Shown: positions 1 through 11,364 of the stretch, one piece after another
Position numbering within the stretch: the stretch's first letter is position 1
How the letters are laid out: the number at the start of each line of letters is the position of its first letter
Assembly: GCF_963678635.1 (NCBI RefSeq)
Contig: NC_087067.1
Span: forward strand, 21,771,547 to 21,835,546
Length of the DNA: 64,000 bases
Origin: Symsagittifera roscoffensis
Taxonomy: Eukaryota; Xenacoelomorpha; Acoela; Convolutidae
Direction: 5' to 3'
Position numbers and translations under genes: made by a program
Notes under the pieces: generated by a model
What the model was told of the DNA's origin: nothing
The model's database searches: none
The model's input: the letters and a program-made list of their open reading frames with translations, nothing else

Positions 1-838
1 TCTTACGTGACGCAAAGCTCAGTTCATTTTGTCGAAGAAAGCCAGGAAATTACGGGACAGGAAACATCAGGTATTGGTTTTTGTAAGTTTATGCTCCTCA
101 ATATATAAAAATTCCAGACACATATCGAATAAAGGAACACGTCAGAGAATCAGTAACTGACAATTTCATAAATAGTCTGATTAAGGACGTCAAAAAATCC
201 AAAAGACTTGAACTAAAACCCTTTGAGCTCATGGCTAAATACAAAAAAAATAAAATCACGAAACGGAAGAAAGATATTTTGATCCGCTTTGAAATTTTGA
301 ATTGCGAGAAGACTAACTCCCACTGAATTGTGCGCTATGTGTCATCGGTGTAAGAGGAAAACGTCTTGTAAACTAATCACCTCTGATAACCAGAAAACTT
401 TTATATATAATCGCTTCTGTCTGAGTTTTGACGCAAATTACCCGGCTCAACCTGATTCTGAAATTTATAAATTTTTAAAATATCATTTATCTGGCTCGCT
501 GGACAAAAATATCCGTGTCGACAATTTGATATTCGAGTGCACAAAGAAACTGGCATTTGCTAGAACGACTTCCATCAAAATTGCGGATGTCACCTAAGAA
601 TGCTCGCTGTTTTGGCTGAAAACCTGAAAAAATTTGTTTGATAAATGTTTTGTTTCAATTTTTAGAATTTAAATTTTTGTTCCATTTTGAAAATGACGTA
701 TTCTATTCTTCTTTGCTTCTTGAAAAAATGTAGCTGCGGTCTCTGTGATAGTAACAAAAATTGAACTCGTTTTTGTGAATTTATCGGCAATAAAGATATG
801 CGTGATGAGGAAAAAAATAACGATAACAAACGATTTGT
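1..838. other. Unassigned AT-rich sequence
   Basis: No recognisable gene. An 89-codon plus-strand frame at 328-597 contains several cysteines but resembles no family I know, and the frames upstream of it are broken by stops. It could be a decayed coding fragment; nothing in the sequence proves it. Confidence 0.4.
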
Positions 839-1255
839 AACAAATGACTCAATTTAAAAACGCTACTATAGGTTTTACTGGAATCCACAAAAAAACGGAT
901 TGCGCTTAAAATTTGCGGATTCCGCTTACAAATTTCTGAATCCACTTACAATTTGCGGATTCCTCTTAAAGTTGTGGATTCCGCAACATCCCAATTTTTT
1001 TACTCACATATTCTATTTGTTGTTTGTGGATTTCGCTCACTCTTCCAAATTCCGCACTTACTGTCGCAGATTCCACAATTTCGACTGTTTTTGGAGCTTT
1101 GTTGAGCGGTGCAGTTTTTGATTTAATTGCTCAATCCAAAACCGCATAGAAGGTCAAAGAAAAAGAGTAATGTTGTGGATTCCGAAAAAATTCTAATTTT
1201 CGCCTTTTGCGGAATTGTTTAAGATTTACAAATTGCGCAGTTTGACCTCGTAATG
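839..1255 (+). repeat. About 0.4-kb dispersed repeat rich in GCGGATTCCGC, copy 1
   Basis: The block begins near a CAAATGACTCAATTTAAAAA motif and ends at a CAGTTTGACCTCGTAATG motif. Between them are many near-copies of TGCGGATTCCGCTTACAA. The same block recurs at about 3612-4019 and 5823-6230 in the same orientation, at 15119-15500 inverted, and at 16340-16757. No coding capacity is visible, so a small non-autonomous mobile element is the simplest reading. The ends are approximate. Confidence 0.65.
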
Positions 1256-1339
1256 TTTCTAGTTTGAATTGTTTTTAAGCTATCCTGGTCTGCGGAGTTG
1301 ATATTTACAGCACAGTTTATGCCATTGACGGACTGAGCG

Positions 1340-1440
1340 AAGGATTGAGGATCAGGGACGCCTTTTCAGGAATTTTACCTATAACCACCCAAAAACTCCC
1401 TCATTGGAACAATTTACGATGTTCATTTATGTTCCACCTT
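1340..1440 (+). repeat. Short hAT-end-like fragment
   Basis: A segment reading roughly GTCAGGGACGCC, TTCAGGAATTTTACC and then AAACTCCCTC resembles the left internal end of the hAT element at 10031. It recurs at about 4100-4200 and 6310-6410, once per 2.2-kb unit. It is probably an old hAT or MITE remnant carried inside the larger repeat. Confidence 0.4.
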
Positions 1441-2338
1441 GATACGCTCAAAATGAAAATAGTAAAGCGCCAAAAACAGCCCAAATTTTAGCGAAAACTT
1501 TCATCAAAAACCCTCAAAATGAAGTTAGCCGACCTGTAAAATCAAAAATGTGGTCAACACCATTACGGCTTAACTTTCAAATCTGTTTTTTTTTTGCAAA
1601 CTGAATGCTAGTTAAAGCACCATTAAATTAGCAGTCAACTGTTGATGTCGGGGTGTTGACCATTTCCTATTGCTGCCTCTAACTCTCATCGATAAAGCAT
1701 CGCAACTTTTCACCGCTATACAGATGAAATCTCTTGCGCTAATTATTAGAGTTTTGTTGCCGCCATATACTTTTCACTGCAATCTCTGAAAAATGTTATC
1801 TTTAATTAAAGCGATTAGCCGCTCAATTTCAAGTACCAAAAGATGACATTTGCGACTATGAATGCAGCTGTTGACTGAATAAGCTGGCCTCAACCCAAGT
1901 GTGAGTTAGGTCCGTTTTTGATTTTGAAAGATTTACGAGGCGCAGTTTTTGCCGCATAAGCTATAGGATGAAAACCCAGTTGAATTGCACTATGAGCTTG
2001 ACCTCTTTTCATCTCAATAGCAAATTCAGTTTTGCATTGCTCCCATGATAGCTTGTAGCTTGTTCTTTTTGCTTATCTTCCGTTATTTAGGTAAGTCAGA
2101 ATTGATGTTCTGTCCTCGTCTATTTGGTGCGTTTTCATCAATTATGGGTTCATTTCTGCTGGGTTTTAGTTTCTGTATTAATTTGAATTTATATTGGGTT
2201 TTCTTGTGTCTTTTCTTTTAATAGTTTTTGTCCAAAAACTTTAATTCAATCGTGTTCCGATATTTTATTTATTTTAAAACCTCAATGTCATTTTTCTTTT
2301 CCTAATTCCCTGTCTTATCCTCTTCTTTGCGTGTTAGG

Positions 2339-5300
2339 TTGGCTAACGAGTTGTTTTCAGGCGATTCATTTTTCTTCGTAGAATATCCAATGTCTTTTTC
2401 GTCTTCTTATCTTCTTCGTTAGCTTCTTCTTTTTGTCTCTTCCGTGTGAAATTTGAACATAATCCTTCATGATGATGTTCTAATTTTCATTTTAAAACTC
2501 GATTCTTATCTCATCCATGTAACTTATACTCTAGAGGGGTGCAAAAAACTCAATAAAATGCTCCAATTAATCCGTAAAAGAGAATTTACGTTTCACCAAT
2601 ATAACTATTTTTATTCTTAGAGAAATACATCCTTATTGATGAAAATACCAAAGGTACTTTTAGTACTTTCAACAATAGATTGATGGTTTTGCAGCCAATC
2701 AGAGTTAATAAATTCTTTGCGCAAAAGTTCTCTTAAATTGAGAAAAAAAAACAACTAGAACTTTTGGCTTTACTACTTTTTTTTTAAAATTCATTCAAAA
2801 GAAACAAAAAGCATCTGAAAATTTTTCAACACACCTGTTACAAAGTTTGAGTTTACCCGAGTAAATCATAGTATGAGTCAGAAGAGGAGTTTTTTTGCTA
2901 CTTTGTTGCCAGAAACTGAAAAAATAGCTTAGATTATTTTTTTTCTGATCTTTTGTTCGCTTCATATTTTTCATTGAAGCTTTAAAAGACCAATTCACAA
3001 AAAACTTTATCAAAACATGGGACGGGAAATAACGCCAAAAAGAGCGCATTTTTTTATCAAAGTTTTTCTGCACAGCGTCTAAGTTGACTTTAGCCAAACT
3101 AGAAACTAAATCGTAGAAAAAATTCAAAACCATTTCAAACTTTTTTTCAAATCTTGTTGTTACGACTTTCGTAACAAAAGTAACGGAATATTTGTGCTCG
3201 GTGTGGGTTTTTTTCTTCAGACAAACGTCGAATTTTTAACTATAGCCCTTTTTGACGGAATTTTTAAAAATCATAATATGAAAAATTTGAAAAGATATTT
3301 CACCTGTGATCATTTTTCATAAAGTTCAAACTATTCTGTTGGGTCTTTTTGTCTTCTTGCTTCGACTAATTTGAAAATATTGCAATAAAGGCCATTTTTA
3401 AAAAGTTTATTTTAATTGAAGTGTGTCGGTTATTAAAATTGAAATGAACTGACAATTAGTTTACTTGAAATTTTTAACATGCCAAGAATTGAGATCGAGG
3501 AGAAATTGAAGAAGTTTAGAGTGAGTTGCCAGGAATAGAGTTTGACTATTTGGGGATGAGACTCAACTGTTGACAGTAATTGAGATTGAACTCTTTGGTG
3601 ACCAGCTAGTAGCAAATGACTCAATTTAAAAACGCTACTACATATATTACTGGAATTTGCAAACAAAACGGGTTGCGCTAAATTTTTGCGGATTCCGCTT
3701 ACAAATTTTTGAATCCACTTACAATTTGCGGATTCCTCTTAAAGTTGTGGATTCCGCAACAGCGCAATTTTTTAAAGTCACATATTCTATTTGTTGTTTG
3801 TGGATTCCGCTCACTCTTCCAGATTCCGCACTTACTGTTGCAGATTCGGCTGTTTTTGGAGCAGTTTTGTACAATGGTTTAGCTGATTAATTGCCCAATC
3901 TAAAGCCGCTTAGAAGATCAAAGAAAAGCAGTAATGTTGCGGATTCCGAAATAAATCTGATTTTCGCCTTTTGCGGAATCGTTTAAGATTTACAAATTGC
4001 GCTGTTTGACCTCGTAATGTTTCTAGTTTGAATTGTTTTTAAGCTACCCTGGTCTGCTGAGTTGATATTTACGGCACAGTTTATGCCATGGACGGACTGA
4101 GCGAAGGATTGAGGGTCAGGGACGCCCCTTCAGGAATTTTACCTATAACCACCCAAAAACTCCCTCATTGGAACAATTTACGATGTTCAGTTATGTTCCA
4201 CCTTGATACGCTCAAAATGAAAATAGGAAAGCGCCAAAAACAGTCCAAGTTTTAGCGAAAACTTTCATCAAAAACTCTTAAAATTAAGTTAGCCGACCTC
4301 CTAAATCAAAAAAGTGGTCAACACCATTACGGCTTAACTTTCAAATCTTGTTTTTTTTTCTGCAAACTGAATGTTAGATAAAGCACCATTAAATTAGCGT
4401 TCAACTGTTGATGTCGGGGTAGTGACATTTTTTTATTGGTGCCTCTAACTCTCATTGATAAAGCATCATAACTTTTCACAACTATACAGATGTGATCTCT
4501 TGAGCCATAATTATTAGTTTTGTAGGCGCCATGTACTTTCCGCCATATACTTAGATTGGCTAGCGAGTTGTTTTCAGGCGATTCATTTTTCTTCGTAGAA
4601 TATCCAATGTCTTTTTCGTCTTCTTATCTTCTTCATTAACTTCTTCTTTTTGTCTCTTCCGTGTGAAAATTGAACTTCATGATGATGTTCTAATTTTCAT
4701 TTTAAAACTCGATTCTTATCTCATCCATGTAACTTATACTCTAGAGGGGTGCAAAAAACTCAATAAAATGCTCCAATTAATCCGTAAAAGAGAATTTACG
4801 TTTCACCAATATAACTATTTTTATTCTTAGAGAAATACATCCTTATTGATGAAAATACCAAAGGTACTTTTAGTACTTTCAACAATAGATTGATGGTTTT
4901 GCAGCCAATCAGAGTTCATAAATTCTTTGCGCAAAAGTTCTCTTAAATTGAGAAAAAAAAACAACTAGAACTTTTGGCTTTACTACTTTTTTTTTAAAAT
5001 TCATTCAAAAGAAACAAAAAGCATCTGAAAATTTTTCAACACACCTGTTACAAAGTTTGAGTTTACCCGAGTAAATCATAGTATGAGTCAGAAGAGGAGT
5101 TTTTTTGCTACTTTGTTGCCAGAAACTGAAAAAATAGCTTAGATTATTTTTTTTCTGATCTTTTGTTCGCTTCATATTTTTCATTGAAGCTTTAAAAGAC
5201 CAATTCACAAAAAACTTTATCAAAACATGGGACGGGAAATAACGCCAAAAAGAGCGCATTTTTTTATCAAAGTTTTTCTGCACAGCGTCTAAGTTGACTT

Positions 5301-7366
5301 TAGCCAAACTAGAAACTAAATCGTAGAAAAAATTCAAAACCATTTCAAACTTTTTTTCAAATCTTGTTGTTACGACTTTCGTAACAAAAGTAACGGAATA
5401 TTTGTGCTCGGTGTGGGTTTTTTTTCTTCAGACAAACGTCGAATTTTTAACTATAGCCCTTTTTGACGGAATTTTTAAAAATCATAATATGAAAAATTTG
5501 AAAAGATATTTCACCTGTGATCATTTTTCATAAAGTTCAAACTATTCTGTTGGGTCTTTTTGTCTTCTTGCTTCGACTAATTTGAAAATATTGCAATAAA
5601 GGCCATTTTTAAAAAATTTATTTTAATTGAAGTGTGTCGGTTATTAAAATTGAAATGAACTGACAATTAGTTTACTTGAAATTTTTAACATGCCAAGAAT
5701 TGAGATCGAGGAGAAATTGAAGAAGTTTAGAGTGAGTTGCCAGGAATAGAGTTTGACTATTTGGGGATGAGACTCAACTGTTGACAGTAATTGAGATTGA
5801 ACTCTTTGGTGACCAGCTAGTAGCAAATGACTCAATTTAAAAACGCTACTACATATATTACTGGAATTTGCAAACAAAACGGGTTGCGCTAAATTTTTGC
5901 GGATTCCGCTTACAAATTTTTGAATCCACTTACAATTTGCGGATTCCTCTTAAAGTTGTGGATTCCGCAACAGCGCAATTTTTTAAAGTCACATATTCTA
6001 TTTGTTGTTTGTGGATTCCGCTCACTCTTCCAGATTCCGCACTTACTGTTGCAGATTCGGCTGTTTTTGGAGCAGTTTTGTACAATGGTTTAGCTGATTA
6101 ATTGCCCAATCTAAAGCCGCTTAGAAGATCAAAGAAAAGCAGTAATGTTGCGGATTCCGAAATAAATCTGATTTTCGCCTTTTGCGGAATCGTTTAAGAT
6201 TTACAAATTGCGCTGTTTGACCTCGTAATGTTTCTAGTTTGAATTGTTTTTAAGCTACCCTGGTCTGCTGAGTTGATATTTACGGCACAGTTTATGCCAT
6301 GGACGGACTGAGCGAAGGATTGAGGGTCAGGGACGCCCCTTCAGGAATTTTACCTATAACCACCCAAAAACTCCCTCATTGGAACAATTTACGATGTTCA
6401 GTTATGTTCCACCTTGATACGCTCAAAATGAAAATAGGAAAGCGCCAAAAACAGTCCAAGTTTTAGCGAAAACTTTCATCAAAAACTCTTAAAATTAAGT
6501 TAGCCGACCTCCTAAATCAAAAAAGTGGTCAACACCATTACGGCTTAACTTTCAAATCTTGTTTTTTTTCTGCAAACTGAATGTTAGATAAAGCACCGTT
6601 AATTTAGCGTTCAACTGTTGATGTCGGGGTAGTGACATTTTTTTATTGGTGCCTCTAACTCTCATTGATAAAGCATCATAACTTTTCACAACTATACAGA
6701 TGTGATCTCTTGAGCCATAATTATTAGTTTTGTAGGCGCCATGTACTTTCCGCCATATACTTAGATTGGCTAGCGAGTTGTTTTCAGGCGATTCATTTTT
6801 CTTCGTAGAATATCCAATGTCTTTTTCGTCTTCTTATCTTCTTCATTAACTTCTTCTTTTTGTCTCTTCCGTGTGAAAATTGAACTTCATGATGATGTTC
6901 TAATTTTCATTTTAAAACTCGATTCTTTTCTAATCCATGTAACTTATACTCTAGAGTGGTGCAAAAAACTCAATAAAATGCTCCAATTAATCCGTAAAAG
7001 AGAATTTACGTTTCACCAATATAACTATTTTTATTCTTAGAGAAATACATCCTTATTGATGAAAATACCAAAGGTACTTTTAGTACTTTCAACAATAGAT
7101 TGATGGTTTTGCAGCCAATCAGAGTTCATAAATTCTTTGCGCAAAAGTTCTCTTAAATTGAGAAAAAAAAACAACTAGAACTTTTGGCTTTACTACTTTT
7201 TTTTTTAAATTCATTCAAAAGAAACAAAAAGCATCTGAAAATTTTTCAACACACCTGTTACAAAGTTTGAGTTTACCCGAGTAAATCATAGTATGAGTCA
7301 GAAGAGGAGTTTTTTTGCTACTTCGTTGCCAGAAACTGAAAAAATAGCTTAGATTATTTTTTGTTC
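2339..7366 (+). repeat. Tandem duplication of a 2.2-kb unit (two full units plus a partial third)
   Basis: The same sequence starts at 2339, 4556 and 6766 (TTGGCTARCGAGTTGTTTTC), giving units of 2217 and 2210 bp and a partial third unit of about 600 bp. Units one and two are nearly identical over their whole length; even the chance open frames at 2795-3133 and 5005-5343 match residue for residue. Each unit contains one copy of the GCGGATTCCGC repeat. The third unit loses its middle part near 7366 and continues with diverged sequence. The duplication must be recent. I see no gene in the unit. Confidence 0.9.
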
Positions 7367-8740
7367 CGACTTTCGATACGAAAGTAACGGAATATTTGTG
7401 CTCGGGGTGGGTTTTTTTTTTCTTCAGACAAATTTCGAATTTTTAACTAGCCATTTTTGACGGATTTTATTTTATCATTCAAAAGGTATTGTTGTCCTGC
7501 GCTCAAAGTTGAAAAGATATTTCACCTGTGATCATTTTTCATAAAATTTTGGGGGTTGATAGATTGGCAATTTGGCCAATTTGGGAAATTAACGCGCGAT
7601 ATATTTCGCGCTATTAAAGAGTAAGCGGAGATTTAATCCGTCCTAGAAATCGTTCCAAATTCGTTGAAGGAAGCTTATTTGCCATAATTGATTCGTTACT
7701 AGAAGCGAAATTTATCATTTTGTACTTTATATGGCGTGTGGGGGGATAATTTTCACAAAAAAATATCAAATTTAAAAAAAAATTCAATTTATTTATTTTT
7801 TTACATTAAGTTTTTTCAAGTTATTACTGCTTCATAGACCATAAAAGGCAGTCGGAACTTTCAGGGCTTTGCCTTGATACGAGCAGTCTTGTTTTTTTTT
7901 CTGATGTTTTGTTCCCTTCATATTTTTCATTGACGCTTTAAATGACCAATTCACAAAATTTTCAGATCTGATTTGTTCTGATCTGCGTAGCTAACTTTTA
8001 CAGAAGAATTCATGTTAGAGATGGACTAAGGAAAAAATTTGGGGTCGCGGACATCCTTTAGCAACTCTATTTCTTCATAAAAAGTCCACCTTTTGCAAAA
8101 ATTTTGCTATTTTTTCCATTTTAGGTTTGAGACGGGAATAACGCCAAAAAGAATGCATTTTTTTATTGAAGTGTTATGCGCAGCGTCTAAGTTGACTTTA
8201 GCCAAACTAGAAACTACTTCCTAGAAAAAATTCAAAACCATTTCAAACCTTTTTTCAAATCTTCAAAAGTAACGGAATATTTGTGCTCGGGTTGGTTTTT
8301 TTTCTTCAGACAAATTTCGACTTTTTAACTAGCCATTTTTGGCAAATTTTTCAAACATCAATTGAAAGCTGTTGTTGTCTTGAGCTTAATTTTGAAAAGA
8401 TATTTTACCTGTGATTATTTTTTGTAAAGTTATGGAGGTTTAAAAGTTGCCGTTTTGGCCAACTTGGGACAATTAACGTGCGATGTTTTTCGAACTGTTA
8501 ACGCGTAAGCGAGATTTAATCCGTCTTAGAAATCGTTCCAAATTGGTTCAAGGAAGCTTATATGTCATAATTGATTTGTTAAAAGGAGCAAAATCTATCC
8601 TTTTGTTTCTAATATGGCGTGTGTTTTTTCACAAAAAATCTCAAATTTCATCACATTTAAATTTTTCATATTTTTACGGCTCCATAGACCATAAAAGGCA
8701 GTAGGAACATTCAGGGCTTCGCTTAAGCAATCTTGATTAA
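7367..8740 (-). repeat. Two diverged inverted copies of the 1.3-kb satellite sequence
   Basis: Read on the minus strand, about 7370-7900 and 8260-8740 match pieces of the array at 44.7-56 kb. Shared pieces include the reverse complements of TTAAATCTCCGCTTAC, of GAGCACAAATATTCCGTTAC and of the ACTGCTCGTATCAGGGC block. They show that the large array was built from a dispersed repeat. No coding frame is supported here. Confidence 0.6.
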
Positions 8741-10022
8741 CTTGTAAACTTACAGGGTCATTTGAAACAGCAGCACAAAATCAGCACTGAACTTTTTGTT
8801 TCCGGGCGTTCTCATTTTTCTACGGTTGCTTCTAATTGTGACGATCATAGTTTGTGAAAAAAAGTTTTCTGAATGAATCCATATTAAAACATTTATTTGG
8901 ATCAATTTAACATCCTCCTCCCCCCTCCTCCCCCCTCCCATCCCTAATAGACCAAGTTAAGATCCTCCACCCCAGCGCTTAAATTAAATTAAATTTGCTA
9001 AGCGCTGCATGTAAAATGCTCGATTCTGATTGGCTGAAAATTCCCAACTTAGAACCAAGTTAACAACCTCCCCCTAAACGTGTTTAGGGGGGAGGATGTT
9101 AACTTGGTCCCATTATTTTTGCACTGCCATATAAAAGTGTCGATTTTGAGCCAATCGGTAGAGTTTTGCCTCCAAACTTTTCCTGCTTCAATTTTTTGAA
9201 AATAAGGTAATTGATTAACCGCGAAATGTTGAAAGTTAAGGGATGATTTTTTGAACACAGCCGCAATATTTATTTGAATAAGCTCAATTCAATTAAAAAT
9301 GGAGAGTCCGTTTGTGTTTCCTGACTAATTTCCGATCCGGATATACTGTGTGTTAACTATCCATAATTGGCCAACATGGTAATGTTCAAACTTCCATAAG
9401 TTCCGAGAAGCAGTCGCAGGTGAAGTTTTGCGCATAGCGATTTATGGATGCTGGACTATTATTCCCGAGGACATTTATAAATACCTGTAAATTCGTAGTA
9501 ATGTAGAAAGATATTAAAACATCATTTGATAAAAACATCAAATTAAGAAATTTAAAAACATCGCTCGTTTTAGGACAAAATCGTGATTATCTCATTCTCA
9601 ATTAATATCCTAATGTATTTACTATACATAAATGCCTAAAAAAATGGAGTAACTGGAATTTGGAATTTTGTTAATCTGCACCTAATGCAGTGACAAAAAC
9701 ATATCACCATCTTCACCTCTACTACTGTGTTAATTTTTAAAATTACGATGCCGCAATTCAAATTGGAACGACACTGCTGATTAGGATCACTTTCATGCTT
9801 TTATGCTTGGAGAAAAAGAAATCGCACATTATTAATACGAATTTGGCCGAATCTTGCAAAACCAAACTATCTTACAAAAATTTATCGAAGATGAAATTTT
9901 GTTTTTGATCTTGAGCACAAGACAAGAATATATATCTTGATTGATAAATTGGAAGAAAAATTTTGGTCTGCATATATCCCTTTTTTGTCAAATGTTTTTA
10001 AAAAAATTATCAAAATTATATA
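8741..10022. other. Unassigned stretch with a C-rich tract
   Basis: No gene is visible. At 8913-8939 there is a run of C-blocks (minus-strand G-blocks of 2 to 6) that could form a G-quadruplex. A related C-rich phrase occurs near 11340. A perfect-looking foldback at 9054-9108 is listed separately. Confidence 0.4.
9054..9108. repeat. Near-perfect palindrome (foldback)
   Basis: The left arm starts ACCAAGTTAACAACCTCC and the right arm is its reverse complement with a few mismatches, ending GATGTTAACTTGGT. The arms are about 26 nt and meet almost without a loop. It could be a minimal foldback element or a hairpin at a former insertion site. Confidence 0.75.
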
Positions 10023-10030
10023 AACAAAAT
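10023..10030. repeat. Left 8-bp target site duplication of the hAT element
   Basis: AACAAAAT directly precedes the element and is repeated exactly at 10853-10860. Eight bp is the standard hAT target duplication length. Confidence 0.9.
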
Positions 10031-10852
10031 CAGGGGCGGATTTAAGGGGGGGGGGGCGGACGCCCCCTTCCCTCAGGAATTTGACCCTAACAAATACCAA
10101 AGGATCCCCCTTTGGACATTTTACTTAATTTTTTTTCAAAGGGCGCCTTCGGCTCCGGTGTCTTTGGCCTTTAAATCAAAGAAATTTTTGAGGTGTGAAA
10201 ACTCAAGGTGTGAAATCGGCTTATGATCACTTCAGGCAGACTGTTTACCTGCCCTTTCTTGACTTTGTCCTGATGGATCTCAAGGAACGCTTCGTTGGAG
10301 CAGCTTCTTCTTATGTTCAAGTGTGCAAGCTGCTACCCGTTGGATAAGTGAGAAGGATGCAAAGGAGAAAGATTTTGATGATATAGTCCAGTTATACGAA
10401 GGAGTACTTCCAGATGGTGACTTCCCCAGCGAGTTAGAAGTTTGGAAAAACATGTGGCGCTTCCCCTTGTACACCGATACCCCAGAAGCCTTCACAGCTG
10501 CACTCAGAGTGTGTCACAAAGCCACAATGCCAGTAATTTTTGCTTTGCTCCAGATTGGTGCTACCCTCCCAGTGACTGTATGCACTGCTGAGCGCTCTTT
10601 TTCGAGCATGAAACTACTAAAAAGTTACCTGCGCTCAAGCATGAAGGAGGACCGACTCTCAAACTTGGCGCTGATTTACATCCATTAAGATGTAGAAATC
10701 AAAATGGAAGAAATCATCGACAGATTTGCCGCAAAAAATCGAAGACTCAATTTTGTTTAACTTTGTTTCTTTTCGTATTGTAAACAAATCTTTGTTTTTG
10801 TCAAAATTTTTCTTAATCCGGACCCCTCAAGAAAATCCTAGATCAGCCCCTG
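10031..10852 (+). mobile_element. hAT-family DNA transposon, internally deleted (822 bp)
   Basis: The ends form an imperfect terminal inverted repeat: CAGGGGCGGATTTAAG on the left and, reverse-complemented, CAGGGGCTGATCTAGG on the right. Both ends are flanked by the identical 8-bp sequence AACAAAAT. Inside lies only the C-terminal part of a hAT transposase, broken by a frameshift, so the copy is non-autonomous. Intact duplications suggest fairly recent insertion by transposase supplied from elsewhere. A G-run of ten bases lies just inside the left end. Confidence 0.92.
10190..10688 (+). pseudogene. hAT transposase C-terminal fragment, frameshifted
   Basis: From about 10190 to 10347 one frame encodes a transposase-like stretch (YDHFRQTVYLPFLDF, then LKERFVGAASSYV) and ends at a TAA. 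The protein continues in another frame from about 10323 to 10688. That second part contains the hAT dimerisation region typical of ZMYM1/P52rIPK-like transposases, with LPVTVCTAERSFSSMKLLKS and then SSMKEDRLSNLALIYIH. The N-terminal zinc finger and most of the RNase H-like catalytic core are absent. The frameshift and truncation make it non-functional. The domain identity is firm; the exact subfamily is not. Confidence 0.88.
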
Positions 10853-10860
10853 AACAAAAT

Positions 10861-11364
10861 GAATATATGAATTTTTTAATAATATGGCGTTTTACAAATT
10901 AGAAATTTTGCAAATCTGTTTTAAAAGCTATGTAAAGTGAGCAACACGTCATTTTAGCCAATTAGCTTACTTAGTTCAAGCTTGGACAATTTCTGAGTCG
11001 GGTATTTATTGATTAGGATTAAAAAAAACGAAGTTTATTGCGCGTTTAACATGTCAAAGCGACAACTTCGATATTTTCAAACGTCGATCAATCCACAGAA
11101 AACTTTCGTAATGAAACATCTTTGTAATTTTGAGTTCAAGGCAACTTCACTTTTTCAGACTTTTTAAAAAAACGACATTAAAATTTGCTAGTTAAAAAGT
11201 TGAAATTTATTATGTTAAAAAAGACCCCGAGCACAAATAATGACTGCTGTTTTATTTCGAAGAAGATATGATTTAAGACTTAATTTAAAAAAAGTGTTGT
11301 GAATTGCTGACAAAACTTTGATCGGACAAATTTAATATCCTCCCTCAAACCAACCCCTCCCTCA
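10861..11364. other. Unassigned spacer
   Basis: AT-rich sequence without a supported gene. Near 11335-11365 it repeats the CAAATTTAATATCCTCC C-rich phrase also seen at about 8900. The truncated retroelement begins immediately after. Confidence 0.4.

Noticed and set aside
2795-5343. Two identical 112-codon ORFs (2795-3133 and 5005-5343)
   Set aside because: Identity comes from the tandem duplication; the third unit lacks the frame and composition is not protein-like.
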